From Chlorops oryzae (taxonomy: Eukaryota > Arthropoda > Insecta > Diptera > Chloropidae), in the NCBI GenBank assembly GCA_020466095.1, contig CM035809.1, positions 28,694,563-28,758,562 on the forward strand: 64,000 bases of DNA. The letters are read 5' to 3'. Of this stretch, positions 1 to 11,829 are shown piece after piece. Positions within the stretch are counted from its first letter, which is position 1; each line of letters opens with the position of its first letter. The translations under genes were made by a program, and so were the position numbers. Under the pieces are notes generated by a model. The model searched no databases, was not told the origin of the DNA, and saw only the letters and a program-made list of their open reading frames with translations.

Positions 1-1084
1 TCCAATATGCGAACATGCGAAGTGCCGATGCGATTTCAATCTCCAATGAGAGTTTTGCGTCACGCAGATGATAGAATAATTTCGCTTCTAGTACTGCAAT
101 ATTTGAACCGAGTACCAATCTTACGAGTACCGAGTACTCATAAAAATTATACGTTATCACTTGAGTTAAAAATTTAATTCAAAATTTTCAAAAAAATTTC
201 AATATGAACCAAAGCTCGCGAAATATTTGAAAAGTTTTTTTTTCACGGAACAGTGAACAGTTTTTGTTTTATTACTTTAAACGAGTACCCAATAGCGAGT
301 ACTTAAAAAATAGCTACATCATTAAGCTATCAAATTGCCTCGCAACGAGAAATATTCAATTTTTCAAAATTTTCTCGCTGCGAGATCTCGCAGTGCGATA
401 CATTAGAGCTTGATCCATATGAATTGAATGTTTTGAAATTTGTTTGCGTCTCGCATCGAGCTCTCGCAATGTTGGATTTTTGGCTTAAGTCGCGTGGGGC
501 GCGTCGGCGATTATGAGCTGTAAATTTTTTAATACTTGCAATTTCGGTCTGATTTTTTCAAAAATATTTTCAATGAATTTTTACTATTGAAATGTGAAAG
601 AATAAAATCAATTTTTCAAAGTGCTTACAACAGAATGACCCCTAAAAGGGATAATGGGCTGAGCGCTGTCGGTGAGCTCGCTCGGTATATCAAAGTCGAA
701 GTTGACCGACTTTAGCTTTTTAGCTTTGTTTTTTCTATTTAATTAAGTAAAGAGAATTATTTTCAAATCGTTTAGTTTTGCTTTTAATTTCGTAATCGAA
801 TTATTTATTGCATATTGTGTGCTGCGAGCTACGATTTTCGATTGCTTTAATTGTGAAAATTAGTACAAAAAAAATTTTAAAAATGTCGTATGAGTGAATT
901 TAAATGGACTTATTTTCCCCAACCCATAAAATTAAGAAAATATTTAGGGTATTCCGATTGAAAAATCGGAAAGTGTAAAATTTTTCATACAAAATTTCGT
1001 TCATTAATTTCTAAGCCTTCTTGATTTACGATTTTTCGAATTTTTCGAGGCAAATACACGTTTAAGTGAAGACCCCTATTAAAC
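1..1084. other. gene-free left flank with a small hairpin
   Basis: No coding region is supportable. An imperfect hairpin has arms at 339-352 (CTCGCAACGAGAAA) and 370-384 (TTTTCTCGCTGCGAG). The stretch at about 445-490 (around CGAGCTCTCGCAATGTTGGA) resembles one at about 24,635-24,665, so part of this flank belongs to a dispersed repeat. The rest is AT-rich and unremarkable. Confidence 0.5.
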
Positions 1085-1215
1085 TTAATTCCTTGCTTAA
1101 AATAGTGCAGGAATTTCTTCGAAATATTCAGCACATGCAAATGTATGGAACCTGTTACAATCGAATCCGCATCTGATTAAAATTGGTTCCATATGGTTAC
1201 ATGCAACATTGAATT
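1085..1215. repeat. foldback dispersed repeat, copy 1 of 3
   Basis: A hairpin is formed by GCAAATGTATGGAACC and GGTTCCATATGGTTACATGC around a conserved centre (GTTACAATCGAATCCGCA). The same centre and arms occur at 14,554-14,701 and 19,826-19,995, each time with an adjoining AGGAATTCCTT-like arm. This is typical of a foldback MITE. It lies about 150 bp outside the left end of duplication copy A. The outer ends of this copy are uncertain. Confidence 0.6.
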
Positions 1216-1648
1216 GAAAAACTCAATCGCATTAAGCAAAAAATATTCCGGTAAAAGCGCGCCTGGGAAAAATCCTAACTTAATGAAAATATATCGACGA
1301 CCTAACTTTGGCATCCTTTGTTTGAATCCTGGTCCCTTGTGTGTGCCAACACCAGGTAAAGAGTGCGCGATAATCACATTTCAATTAACGTAAAACACTT
1401 TTGAGTGAATGGCGACGTCGGCGAAGAGGAGCTTTTTTATTGCAAACACAGATGCCTCCCGAATAGATAGCATCGCGTCACCGGCAACGGAGCGCTTTTG
1501 TATGACGGAATATACGAATATATAACTGAAGTTGAGTACGTACGAATTTTACGGACCTAGTAAAGGTACGCACAGGGGTTCACGGGATCTAAATGAAGAG
1601 TAACTGAAGAATTTCTACACATCCTCGCCATGCCTTTTATTCCTGTCG

Positions 1649-1698
1649 TCATCATTGTAATCATCACCATCATCATCATCATGAGCATAATCATCACT
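1649..1698 (+). repeat. (ATC)n-type simple repeat
   Basis: Imperfect ATC/CAT trinucleotides, conserved at about 46,108-46,160 in copy B. On the minus strand they produce a spurious methionine-rich ORF. Confidence 0.8.
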
Positions 1699-2610
1699 TC
1701 ACCTGGCAGTTGACGCAGCAGACATTTGCTGCCCCCATTACTTTTCATGCTGATCGCTTGGGGAGGAAAAACCCGCGTGAGAAGCAAATGGGTGTGAGGA
1801 GAGCGAGGTGAGGATATTCAAATCTCGCTGTCAACCGCATCGGAGTATAGCGTTGCAATTGTTGGTGCAGTGGCATCAATGTCATGTCAAATTGCAAGCT
1901 AAGGATATACTCGTACATATAAAAGGATATTATGATTGAATCCAAAAATGCGAGTCGGTTAAAGGAGGTCCCGTAACGAGTTTCGAAATTGCTGCGGGCT
2001 CCGCGCTTGGAGGTGTGTGCATCTGTTTTCGAAAATTCTCTTCGTCCTTTGGAGCGCGTCGGTGCATACCTTGCATCGATTTGTCTGCATAATTATCGTC
2101 TCGATATCACGGGATCAACTTTGCAAGCAGATGGCATGCCCTCAGCGTTTGGTGGCAAACGGATGCAATCAATGCATCGAATGCATCATCGACATGAGCA
2201 TCCTCGATTCGTCCGTCCTCCTTGATGTTCGTGTTTTCTGCTAGCATAATCGAAAGCCCTGCAGCGGTACACACGGAGTGACGAGCTTGTTAATATCCTT
2301 AAGCCTCGAAGCAATTGAGGCCTGCCGTTAAGTTGTTTTCGATGTGCCTTCAGCTACTTTACGGTATATGATCCGAAAATACTGGAATGTCAAAACGAAA
2401 TCCTTGCAAAAATTATTCCACATTGTCCTACTTTAAATATAATCTTGATGCCTTATGAGCCTTTAATTCCCCCCGACTGATATCGATGCTCTTCAGCATA
2501 AAGTCCTCGAGATTTCAGCAGAAACTTTTTGTAATGTGTCACTTCTCAATGAGTGTGTCCGAAAGATGAGTACAATGGCCCCACATGTGGTCGTACAAGA
2601 CATCAGGTCA

Positions 2611-3180
2611 TCAGTGAGAGCACGAGTGGAGCGTCCTACAATCGAAGGGAAGCCAACTGAGTCGATGTGCTCGGCCTGAAACTGACGGTGGTAATGGCAT
2701 CCGATTCGGCGTTATTGCGACTCCTATATTTCTATGGGTATTGATGACGCACAAGGCATCAGGATTCGTTCTCGCTTCAACGTTTCGCAAGAGCCTAACA
2801 CGACTAATTGGCACTTTTGTCTGATGAAATTGCTTGCTAGCTTCCTTACAAAGTTGCTTATGATTTTTTGCGTGTGATAAAAGATTCCTTGTGTGCATTT
2901 CGAGCACATTAGGGAAGCAATATTGGCACCCGCTGTGCATTTCGCCCTTTCGTCTGTCAACTGCACTCGCACTCGCACTCGGGCTCGCATGCCCATGGAG
3001 TCCTTGCCATTGTTCATTTGCAATGCAGTAGCTCTTCAGTTCCGAAGCTGAACTGTCTGTCGGATTGTTCGGCTGTCTGTCGCCCACTTGTCTTTGTTCT
3101 GCGCTCCATCCTTTTTCTCGAAGGACCCTCACTACGTTAAGCGTCCGCACTGCAGGACCCTTCAAACGCTGCCTTCTCAC
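2611..3180 (-). other. antisense ORF in the high-identity tract, copy A; function unknown
   Basis: A 189-codon ORF. Residues about 80-105 contain C-x2-C and two spaced histidines (GCQYCF ... HTRNLLSHAKNH), vaguely like a BED or C2H2 zinc finger. I do not recognise the protein. In copy B the partner (47,065-47,604) has a 6-bp in-frame deletion, three single-base differences that all change an amino acid, and a 1-bp indel that shifts the C-terminus. That pattern does not indicate purifying selection on a protein. The surrounding non-coding sequence is just as conserved as the ORF. Most likely this is an open frame by chance or a transposase relic. Confidence 0.2.
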
Positions 3181-4329
3181 AAAATGCTTCCGTCTAATGT
3201 CACTCGCTGGCGTCCTCGGCAGCTGCTCTCGTACGATGGGCTCCCATATTAAGTTCCGTCCTTCGTCATATCCTTCCTCCGCTCCACATCTAGCTCAGAT
3301 GGATAGACGCATACTCGAGAATAAATTGTTCTACATATTCCGGTCATGTTTTATGCACGACGCTCGCTTCGTTTAACATTGAACGGCTTACCCAGTAAAC
3401 AATTCCATCGGTCGCATTCACTTGACTAAGCTGAAGATTGAAACGTGGAAAAGCGATGCATTTTAAGCGATTGAAGTGGGTTCGTCTCTATGAAAAACTC
3501 TCAATCACAACTGCTATTTGTCACATGACTGTACACAGTCGAGGAAGAAGAAATGAAAGCAGCAAATTTTTCTAATATTCCAAACATCAAAAGTCAACTT
3601 TGGGGTCGGAATCTTATACTGACCCCTCAATGGAAAATGTCTATTGCCCTTTGAGTTGAAGATTCGTGGGACACATTATGCCGAGATGTGCCACTCTATC
3701 ATCTCCGAAGCGCCGATGCCTCCAACAGGCTCGAACATCCAGGAGCATCACTTATTCCATTTTAAATGACGGTCAACGTCGTTTGGAATTGGTTGCGCCA
3801 TCTCATAAAAAATTATATCTTCGCTCAGCACGAGGAAGAAGACGAAGACAGGAGCATAAGCACGAGCTGGTCATAAATCATTTGTACTGAGTGAATCCTT
3901 CTGTCATAGATGCAGTTCTGGCCTCTGTACTCCGCATCCACATCAAACGAAACCGAGTTAAATCGACGAATGGCGGCAAGGACGCATGAGCGGAAGGCGG
4001 CGGAGCTGGCAATAATGATAAAGAAAGCGCTGCAGTTGCCTCATCGTTATCCTCAGCAGTCGAGCACATTTCTTCGTTGGTGGCCCACGTAGTTGCTTCA
4101 AATTGGGTTACTTAATAGACGCATGCATCATGCTGTCGTGCATGACGGCCAACACCTGTTCCGCTGTGTGCGCCACAATTTTACATTCCGGCAGTCCGTT
4201 GGTGAGGTGATGAGTTGGTGAAGGGTTAGGTGGCGAGGGTTGCATCGCATTGGCGCCACGAAAACTTTCTTGTGATAATGTTGATTATCTGCCTTCGATT
4301 TGTATTCGCAGTTCTTCCGTTGAAGGTCG

Positions 4330-5420
4330 TTTGCGACAGACGAACGACTTTTCTTTATCGGCCCCCCTCCCCTCTTTCCGTGCGAGGGGAGGAATAATTT
4401 ATACGAGAGAATTGCTTTGACAAAATTAAATGACAAAACATTCGAAGCTCGAGCTGTGGCTGTGGCTGACAATAAATCCAGCTGCTGCCCTTTTAAGAAG
4501 AAGCGCCATCCCTTTGCTCTTCTTCGGCCCAACTCTGGTCCTTGACTGCAGTCCTGTCGTTCATCAGATTGGCACTTTTATACTGAATTTCTCCAATCAT
4601 TGAATGCAGTTATTTCTCGTCCCTGCTTGGTTATCCTCGAAACGCTTTTGTTATCTTCGTTTTTTGGCTCTGACCCAGCGAACGATGGCGCCATGGCTTA
4701 TGGAGCCAGCCATGCTGGCGTCACCGTCTGTGCATGGCTAGAAAAAGATTGGAAACAACGGAGTGAGCGAAGGAGGGGGGGACGGAATTTAGCACGCATT
4801 GTGAATAAAACTGAATGCATGAAAATATTGAGACTAAGGACGATGGAAAGGATGGGTCGACTCATCGAACGTGTGACGCAACATAAAATTTCATCGGTAG
4901 TCTAATCGCAATCTGCATTCCTATTTGCCAAACGTCGCGACAATTTGATCGCCCTTCTTCCCCTACTGTGTCCCATTCAGCGATGGAAAAAAAAAGGATA
5001 TAAAAAAATCCCTTTTTCAAGCTGCAAGCATCATGTGATTTACATGGGTCAAAATGTCAGACAGGCACAAAAGCGAATATTTGAAAAGGCTGGCAGATAA
5101 ATGGGCCGACGAACAAACACAGACGACGACGACGAAGAGGCGTTGAATTGGAAGTCATCTCCATTCACAGCATCGAGAAAGGGTCATCGTAGTAAAAATC
5201 ACTGGACCATGAATTGAACGGAACGACTAAAGGGTATTCTATTGAATTTGGTTGTCGACGACATGCAATGGACGAGCCGGAACCGATGTTTGGAAGAGTT
5301 TATGCTATCAATAGAACTCACAATAGCATATCATTGTAGCAGAAAGCTGAATATTCCGCAATCCAGCTAGCCATGTAGTCTCCCAATAGAATTGCATTAT
5401 TCACACGCATCCCTGCTCTC
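4330..5420. other. diverged part of the duplication, no gene seen
   Basis: Identity to copy B drops sharply near 4,330. Recognisable matches resume at about 4,655-4,905 (with 51,418-51,660), 5,040-5,120 (with 51,815-51,900) and 5,215-5,400 (with 51,977-52,190), at perhaps 65-75% by eye. Copy B has a LINE inserted where 4,330-4,600 lies here. An ORF at 4,600-4,905 is not kept open in copy B, so I do not call it a gene. Confidence 0.6.
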
Positions 5421-5474
5421 CACACATCACACACACACACACACACACACACACCACAACACACACACACACAT
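5421..5474. repeat. (CA)n microsatellite
   Basis: About 25 CA dinucleotides with one CCACAA interruption, ending in ATATATAC. Confidence 0.95.
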
Positions 5475-5559
5475 ATATACGCCTCAGAGGCGAACTAATT
5501 CCAAGTCCAGCCCATGACCCATAACTTTTGAAAGGAATCAAAAATGGATGGGCTGCACA

Positions 5560-6829
5560 ATAAATTCATTAAGAAACAGAAAAGCTTTTAAGTTCATTTT
5601 AACCCTTTAGTGACCAATATTTTTTTCAACATAAAAAAATTTAGTCCTTTTCAATGCGCACCAATATGATGTGAAATGTGACTTCAGATTGATGTATTTT
5701 TACCGTTAAAATTTTGAAAAGAAACATTGGTCACGCATGTGTTAAGGGCTTGAGTGCATCACCTCTTAAGAACATGTTATTTAATGAGATTAGAAAGCTT
5801 CAATTGTGGTCATTATTTTATTGCAGAAGAGCTTTGAAGTTTGCTTTAACCCTTTAGTGTCCAAATTTTTTTTCAATTTTTATTTTTTTAATAAAATGAA
5901 GTCCTTTCCAATCACGATAAATATGAATAAAGATTCGATTGCTAGTAATTTTACCGTTAAAATTTAGAAAAGAAACATTGGTCACGCATGTGTTAAGGGC
6001 TTGAGTGCTTTACTTCTAAAGAACATTTTATTTAATGAGATTAGAAAGCTTCAATTGTGGTCATTATTTTATTACAGAAGAGCTTTGAAGTTTGCTTTAA
6101 CCCTTTAGTGTCCAATTTTTTTTTTCAAATTTTTTTTAAATAAAATTAAGTCCTTTCCAAATCAGCGACCAAATATATTGAAATACTTCGATTGATAGTA
6201 ATTTTTACCGTTAAAATTTTAGAAAAGAAACATTGGTCACGCATGTGTTAAGGACTTGAGTGCTTTACTTCTAAAGAACATTTTATTTAATGAGATTAGA
6301 AAGCTTCAATTGTGGTCATTATTTTATTGCAGAAGAGCTTTGAAGTTTGCTTTAACCCTTTAGTGTCCAATTTTTTTTCAATTTTATTTTTTTAATAAAA
6401 TTAAGTCCTTTCCAATCACGATAAATATGAATAAAATCGATGCTAGTAATTTTACCGTTAAAATTTTGAAAAGAAACATTGTCACGCATGTGTTAAGGAC
6501 TTGAGTGCTTTACTTCTAAAGAACATTTTATTTAATGAGATTAGAAAGCTTCAATTGTGGTTACTTTATTGGTTATTTCATTACAGAAGAGCTTTGAAGT
6601 TCGCTTTAACCCTTTAGTGTCTAAATTTTTTTTCATCTCTTAAATCAAATTAAGTCCTTTCCAATCACGTTTAATATGAATAAATTGATCCTAATAATTC
6701 TTACCGTTAAAATTTAGAGAAGCCACATTGGTCACGGACGTGTTAAGGACTTGAGTGCATCTCGCCTAAAGAACATAATTTCGATGAGATTACATAGTCT
6801 TCGATTGTGGCCATTTTACGTTAATGCTG
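5560..6829. repeat. five-unit tandem array, ~250-bp period, with TTAA-flanked inverted-repeat modules
   Basis: Five units start at TTAA positions 5,599, 5,846, 6,097, 6,352 and 6,606 (spacings 247, 251, 255, 254). Each contains a 133-147 bp module (5,603-5,741; 5,850-5,992; 6,101-6,247; 6,356-6,492; 6,610-6,742). Each module starts TTAA-CCCTTTAGTG and ends GGTCACGCATGTG-TTAA (GGTCACGGACGTG in unit 5). In unit 1 the module ends are imperfect terminal inverted repeats sharing GTGACCAAT. The TTAA flanks and CCCTTT start are the form seen in piggyBac-type MITEs. About 105 bp of shared spacer (around GAGATTAGAAAGCTTCAATT) separates modules. Units 2-4 are most alike; the outer units diverge, as expected in tandem arrays. 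Absent from copy B. Confidence 0.9.
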
Positions 6830-7689
6830 ATGTTGTTGATGCTTTTCGATAACGAATCTAATTTCAATCACTTCCTCATTGCGCTCTTCCTCGCCGTCAT
6901 CGCCACAATCGATGATAAAATTGCCTGAGCATCTGCATTGTTCGTGTGTACTTGACTTCGGTTTTAAGTCCAATGACCTCTGATATTGGCTTCGATTGAT
7001 GTTCGCTATGATTGCAAAATGACGTTAATAAATCTTTTTCGTGTCTCTTCTCCTTTCTTCCTCACCATAAGTTCGTCCTTTTGCGGCTTTCAGTTTTCCA
7101 ATTTCGATGATAATAGCCTCTGCTTGTCTTCGCTGCTCTTTATTGTTTCCTTTCAAGTCGATTGTTAAAATATTATTTTGCTGTTCTGGTTGATTTTTGT
7201 TGTTGTGTTTTTTGCTCTTGTTTGGCGTCGTTTGCTGTTGTGGTTTCATTATGATTGTTTTGCGTATTGCTTGTTTTCTCATTGTTCATGTCCGAAAGAT
7301 GGAATTTTATTTGCAATTTACATAATAAAATAAATTTTCTCTCAGATTCTATGAACTTCATAACAAGATGATTAACATATGTTCCTCGAGAGGTTGTTCA
7401 GGAAATTCGGTAGCACTCAATGGTCTACCATTTCAGTTTCTACATTAGGCATTTCAAGGGCAACAGAAAATATTTAAATTCAACTCCTAGATGTATGCTT
7501 TTGATTATTCAAAAGCCAATGTACATAAGTGTTCTGAAAATATCAACATTACTTCTAAAATCCCTGCTCAAGATGTTCCTAAATGGACAAAGATCAAGAA
7601 CAAATAGATTTCTGACTATTGAATTATTCTTATATATTTATAAGCATACTTTTAGGCGCTCAATTTAATTAATTTCTGTTGCTCTACAC
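6830..7689. other. gene-free stretch within copy A
   Basis: AT-rich, with GTTGTTGTGTT-type runs at about 7,195-7,250. The part at about 7,190-7,300 matches copy B at about 53,265-53,370. Short ORFs on both strands overlap the repeats and are not conserved. No RNA gene or promoter was recognised. Confidence 0.5.
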
Positions 7690-8232
7690 TAAGGTGGTTC
7701 GATTTTGTAACCTCCAATTGCCCTAGCAGAATATTATTCTGTTGTCCATACTTAATAATTATGCCGAAGAAACCATAGGTCAAATGGGAATTTTAACCTT
7801 CCGCTTTTGCAAACAAAGGATTTTCATGCCATATTCGACTTATTTTGGTCATCATTGTTGGTGAAAACATCTCAAAAAGCAGAGAAACAATGACTTCAAC
7901 GTCCCTCAAAACTCGAGCCATTGAAAAATTTTTATATTTTCTTTAATAACTATCTTAAAATGGCCAATTTATGATGATTTTTTAAGCAAAATTTTATTAT
8001 TTCTCATGCCTAAAATTATGCTAAGAATTAAAATAGGAAAAATTCAATTAAAAGACTTTTTTGATTAGGTAGAAATTTCAATAATTTGTAGCATGCTTTT
8101 AGGCATATTTAAGATGGACCTTCTTTTTGAAAAGCGGAGGAAAAAAATTCGGCTTTGACCTATGGTTCCCTGGGCATTTTTTCTCCAAAAAAATTTTCAT
8201 TTTTTTTTTGTCGAACAAAACGATCCACCTTA
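7690..8232. mobile_element. non-autonomous hAT-like element (543 bp)
   Basis: The ends are inverted: TAAGGTGGTTCGATTTTGT at the left and the complement of TAAGGTGGATCGTTTTGT at the right. It is bordered by CTCTACAC (7,682-7,689) and CTCTACAT (8,233-8,240), an 8-bp target duplication with one mismatch. That duplication fits the hAT preference nTnnnnAn. No transposase frame is present. It is missing at the corresponding place in copy B, although both copies are diverged there. A P-type element also makes 8-bp duplications and is the main alternative. Confidence 0.65.
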
Positions 8233-8865
8233 CTCTACATATAACACAATGTCGCTCGGCCGTTCCGGTGAAAATTCCATAAATTCCGTAAATTCCAAAA
8301 TTTTACGTGACAAAATGTGATTTTTGATCACATTTTCTCGCAATGTCTGCTCGCATTTTTTCCACCAAGAATCAAGTCCATTCACGAAACTCGACGCTTA
8401 CTCAACATTCATTAAAAAAAAAAATTGTTGCCTCAATTGACAAATGAGGAAACAGACAAATAGAAAGAAAGATGGTCAGAATTGACAGACAGACATTGAC
8501 CTTATCGTATGACACGGTATGCTGCCTCAGCAAAATTTTAATTTTACCAACTACACAACAAAATTAACGGTTCATAGCCGCTCTAGATCGAAGAGCTGAA
8601 GAGCTTTTTTGGCCGTCAAAAAATTCTCTTTAAAAAAAGAAGATAGAATCGAGAAAAACGTGCGATGTAATTGCGACGAGCTTTAACGCAACCCCGGTTT
8701 CTTTTTTAATGCTTGAAGAATTTAATAAAGAAGTTCACAATCCATCGAGCCAACAATCAACAAGAGCAACAATTGCTGTAATTTTCCATTCAAGGTAAAG
8801 TGGAATTGCCAGAGGCCGTTCCAACCAACCAACATCTCTTTTTGCCAACTGATTACAGTCTGCTC

Positions 8866-10565
8866 GCATTGTTTGATGTTGGGCCAAGACGATTGGATGG
8901 ATTCGCCGTTTGACGTAATTAATTTTTCAAAGGTTCAAAGCCGAAACCCAAAAAGGCCAACATCAACCGTGAAAGCTTTCCTTTGGACGCGGTTTTTGTC
9001 TCGTCAATATGGCAACAACAACAAAGACCATGTCGATGATGATGCCATTCGATGGAGTCGATTTTGTTGTGATTCGTTTACTTAAAGGCAAAGAGGCAAA
9101 GGCAGTTCGCCGTCCAAAGGCTTGAGTTCTAAGTCAACAAACGATACTGACTTCATCGGTTATGGCAAGTTTAGGTGACTGCAGCTATGGAGGAAGAAAG
9201 AGGAGGTGAAAAAGAGTTAAGACCTCTTTGAATGTGCCACAATTTAGCATCAGTTGACCTAGAAAAGTAATAAAGATTCAAGCGATACAAGCGACGAAGA
9301 TACACTGCCAGAAAGATAAACAGTTCAAAGAAAAACAGTCCAATAGCGGGGATTACAGAGGAGTGCGGGAGTGTGGGAGTGGGGGACGAAGGGCGAAATA
9401 AGTCATCAGTGTGCGTCCACTGAGCGAGAAGTAATTCGCATATTCTTTTTGCTTTGCTGGCAGCTTCTTTTATTCGTACTTATCAAGGGTTGCCATCACT
9501 TTGTGAGTTAGTTACAATTAGGCTGCCAACGTGAATAGAATCGTCCAATGGAAAAAGTAAAAAGGGCGGTTTAACAGAGCACAAACTCACAGAATAAGCT
9601 TCATTTGTTGTTGCTATTTCCGATGTTGTTGGAGATGTTCCTATCAGATGGCATCCAACATGGATTAAAGGGTCAGAGTTCGCAATGTCAAAGGAATAGT
9701 CGAAATGTTTTCTCTTAACTCATTTGCATTCTTTTGTAATATCCATGTGTGTATGTGTTTATGCGCTCATGTGTGGGGGTGTGTGTCTGTAGGGTTACCC
9801 ACTTGGGTTTGTCGATTTCTGAATTCGAAATCAGCTCCCAACTTATTGAGTTCGGTATTCGATGCTCTGCTCTCCTCTCCTCTGCTCTGCTGTGCTTTAC
9901 GCTGTTCCACTCTGTCTTTACACCCCTACCCTACCTTGCACTCCCTGGGCCAACTTTTCCAACGTTTATGCTTCATGTTCTACATGAGACTTTTTTCCTC
10001 AATTATTCAAATGTATTTCGAGTCAGTTGGTTGGGATTATACTGAATTGAGTAATATGTAAATACTCATGGCAGTGGCACAGCGGCCTCATCATATGCTA
10101 ATCGAAGCTCAAGTGGTGGGTGAAGGGACTTTTATTGCAACACTTCGAGAATTTCTCTATTGCTCTTTAGCGAATCAAATGATCCTTTTCATGGATTTGA
10201 AATTACTTATTTCCTCATATAAAGGCTGTGTTCTTGGTGGTGCTTGTCGTCTTAAACTTAAATAAATTCAATCAAAGAGTTGGGAATAAAATTTAAAACG
10301 GTTAAAATATATAAGAAGAAAATCCTTAGAAGCCTTAATTTGATGCACTTCGTATGATATAACAAAGGATATTTTCCATTCGGTAGGTAGGCACTTAGAG
10401 CTTAAATTAATGAAATGAATTTCTTGTGCTCTATGAGTTTGCAAAGTAAGTGACTTTAGGGACAAATTATTGCGTGTGTCCTTGTGTGCTTCGGTGGATC
10501 TTTGGAGAGGAGAGGAGTCAGTAACAAAGTATTTTATGAGAGTGCACAAATTACCTTTGGCAATG
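8866..10565 (+). repeat. high-identity duplication tract 2 (partner about 53,996-55,690)
   Basis: About 1.7 kb that is nearly identical to copy B. Differences are mostly small: a CAA-repeat length change, GTGGGAGTGG length changes, a few substitutions and short indels. Flanking sequence on both sides matches copy B only weakly. The tract includes a CT-rich run at about 9,865-9,935 and no convincing gene. Confidence 0.85.
8873..9085 (+). other. small ORF conserved in both duplication copies (70 codons)
   Basis: The frame reads through DDWMDSPFDVINF and ends CCDSFT. The copy at 54,011-54,235 is the same except for the first few residues, the last residue and four extra codons in a CAA-type repeat (YGNNNKD versus YGNDNNNNNKD), an in-frame change of 12 bp. 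There are almost no substitutions, so selection on the protein cannot be judged. I do not recognise it, and it has no clear start context. It may be non-coding. Confidence 0.2.
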
Positions 10566-10951
10566 AATTTTTTCTGGGATGCAAAGAATATTATCGTTGA
10601 AATAAAAACTTCTTCTAGTTGCCAAGTCAGTTAAGCCGTAACAAGATTTTTTGTTTTGGCCTGATGTTTTGGACGAATAAAAATGTTTATGGGGCACTTT
10701 TATATATCTTGCGTTTATCTTCTTCTGTCTTGGAGTCGAATTTTCTTTGATTTCGTTTCAAGTTTTTTTCTTTTCTGTAATTCCATGGAAATGCATCAAA
10801 GAAGAACAAATCAAGCAGTCCTGCCTGCTTTCGTTAAAAAAAAAACCGTTGTAAATGTTATTAGAACGATAAAGGATCGATATTTGAAACAAAATTTCCT
10901 CAGCATTATCAAGAATTCATTTGAAAGCATTAAAAAATAACTTTACTTTTA

Positions 10952-11817
10952 TAAACAAGTAAGGGTGTTATAGTCAGGCGAGCCTGACAATAGAATACCC
11001 GACACAGACACATAATTTTTAATATCAAGAGGTTTTTAAGGGCATAAGGAGCCCCATATACCGACTTTTGTTAAATTTCTAATTGAAAACCGCCCCTTTG
11101 CCACGCCTACTTTTCAAATTTGTTTGGTATTCTAATCGGACCCTTAAATATACGCTCAAATTCTAAGTTTCATTGAAATATTTCAATAAAGTCTGATTTT
11201 GAGGCATTTTTGGAATTTTTGTGACAGACCCTAGTACTAGAGGTACCCTTAATAATGGTCCGATCGAAAAATTTTTTGGGAAGGACTTTACTGGCTATCA
11301 AGGAAGTATACGTGCCAATTTTTGTTCAAGTCCCATTGGTATTTCGCGAGTAGGAGACAATTTTTGAAAAACACCCTTATGCCACGCCCACTTTTCCAAT
11401 TTTTTTGAAATCGTATTACTTGCCTTTTAACATGTTCAAATATCAAATTTCATAAAAATATCATGAAAAACTTCGATTTTAGAGCAGTTTTTGTGATTTT
11501 CATAACAGACCCTAGTACTGGAGGTACCCCTAAAAATGGTCCGATCGGGTCCATTCTCGAACTTGTTCTTACTCATGTCCCCGTGAGCACGCATACCAAA
11601 TTATCAAGATAGCTCAACTCCTTCGATAAGATAACTGTATACAGACAGAGGGACAGACGGACAGACAGACAGACGGACATGTCTAAATCGAATCTCCTGG
11701 TGACGCTGATCATTTCCTATATATATTTTGTATGGTCTATCTCGACTGGTTCTGGGTGTTACACACAACCCAACAAACGCAATATACCCTCGACACAGAG
11801 TGTGTCGGGTATAAAAA
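10952..11817 (+). repeat. GTCY-type dispersed repeat, copy 1 (about 866 bp)
   Basis: Begins AAACAAGTAAGGGTGTTATA and ends GTGTCGGGTATAAAAATA, with a GACAGACGGACAGACAG tract near 11,645-11,680. It has two related internal segments, each carrying CAGACCCTAGTACTRGAGGT and ATGGTCCGATCG. Related copies lie at 30,930-31,069 and, inverted, 59,881-60,398. The tetranucleotide tract recalls dipteran mini-me/INE-1 type elements. That resemblance is from memory. No coding capacity is seen, and copy B has no counterpart here. Confidence 0.8.
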
Positions 11818-11829
11818 TAACTAGACTCA

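Noticed and set aside
5560..6829. CRISPR-like regularly spaced repeats
   Set aside because: The units are whole ~250-bp tandem repeats including the spacers; the genome is eukaryotic.
8700..8800. Possible exon ending CAAG|GTAAAG near 8,794
   Set aside because: The donor is plausible, but there is no promoter, acceptor or conservation in copy B to support it.
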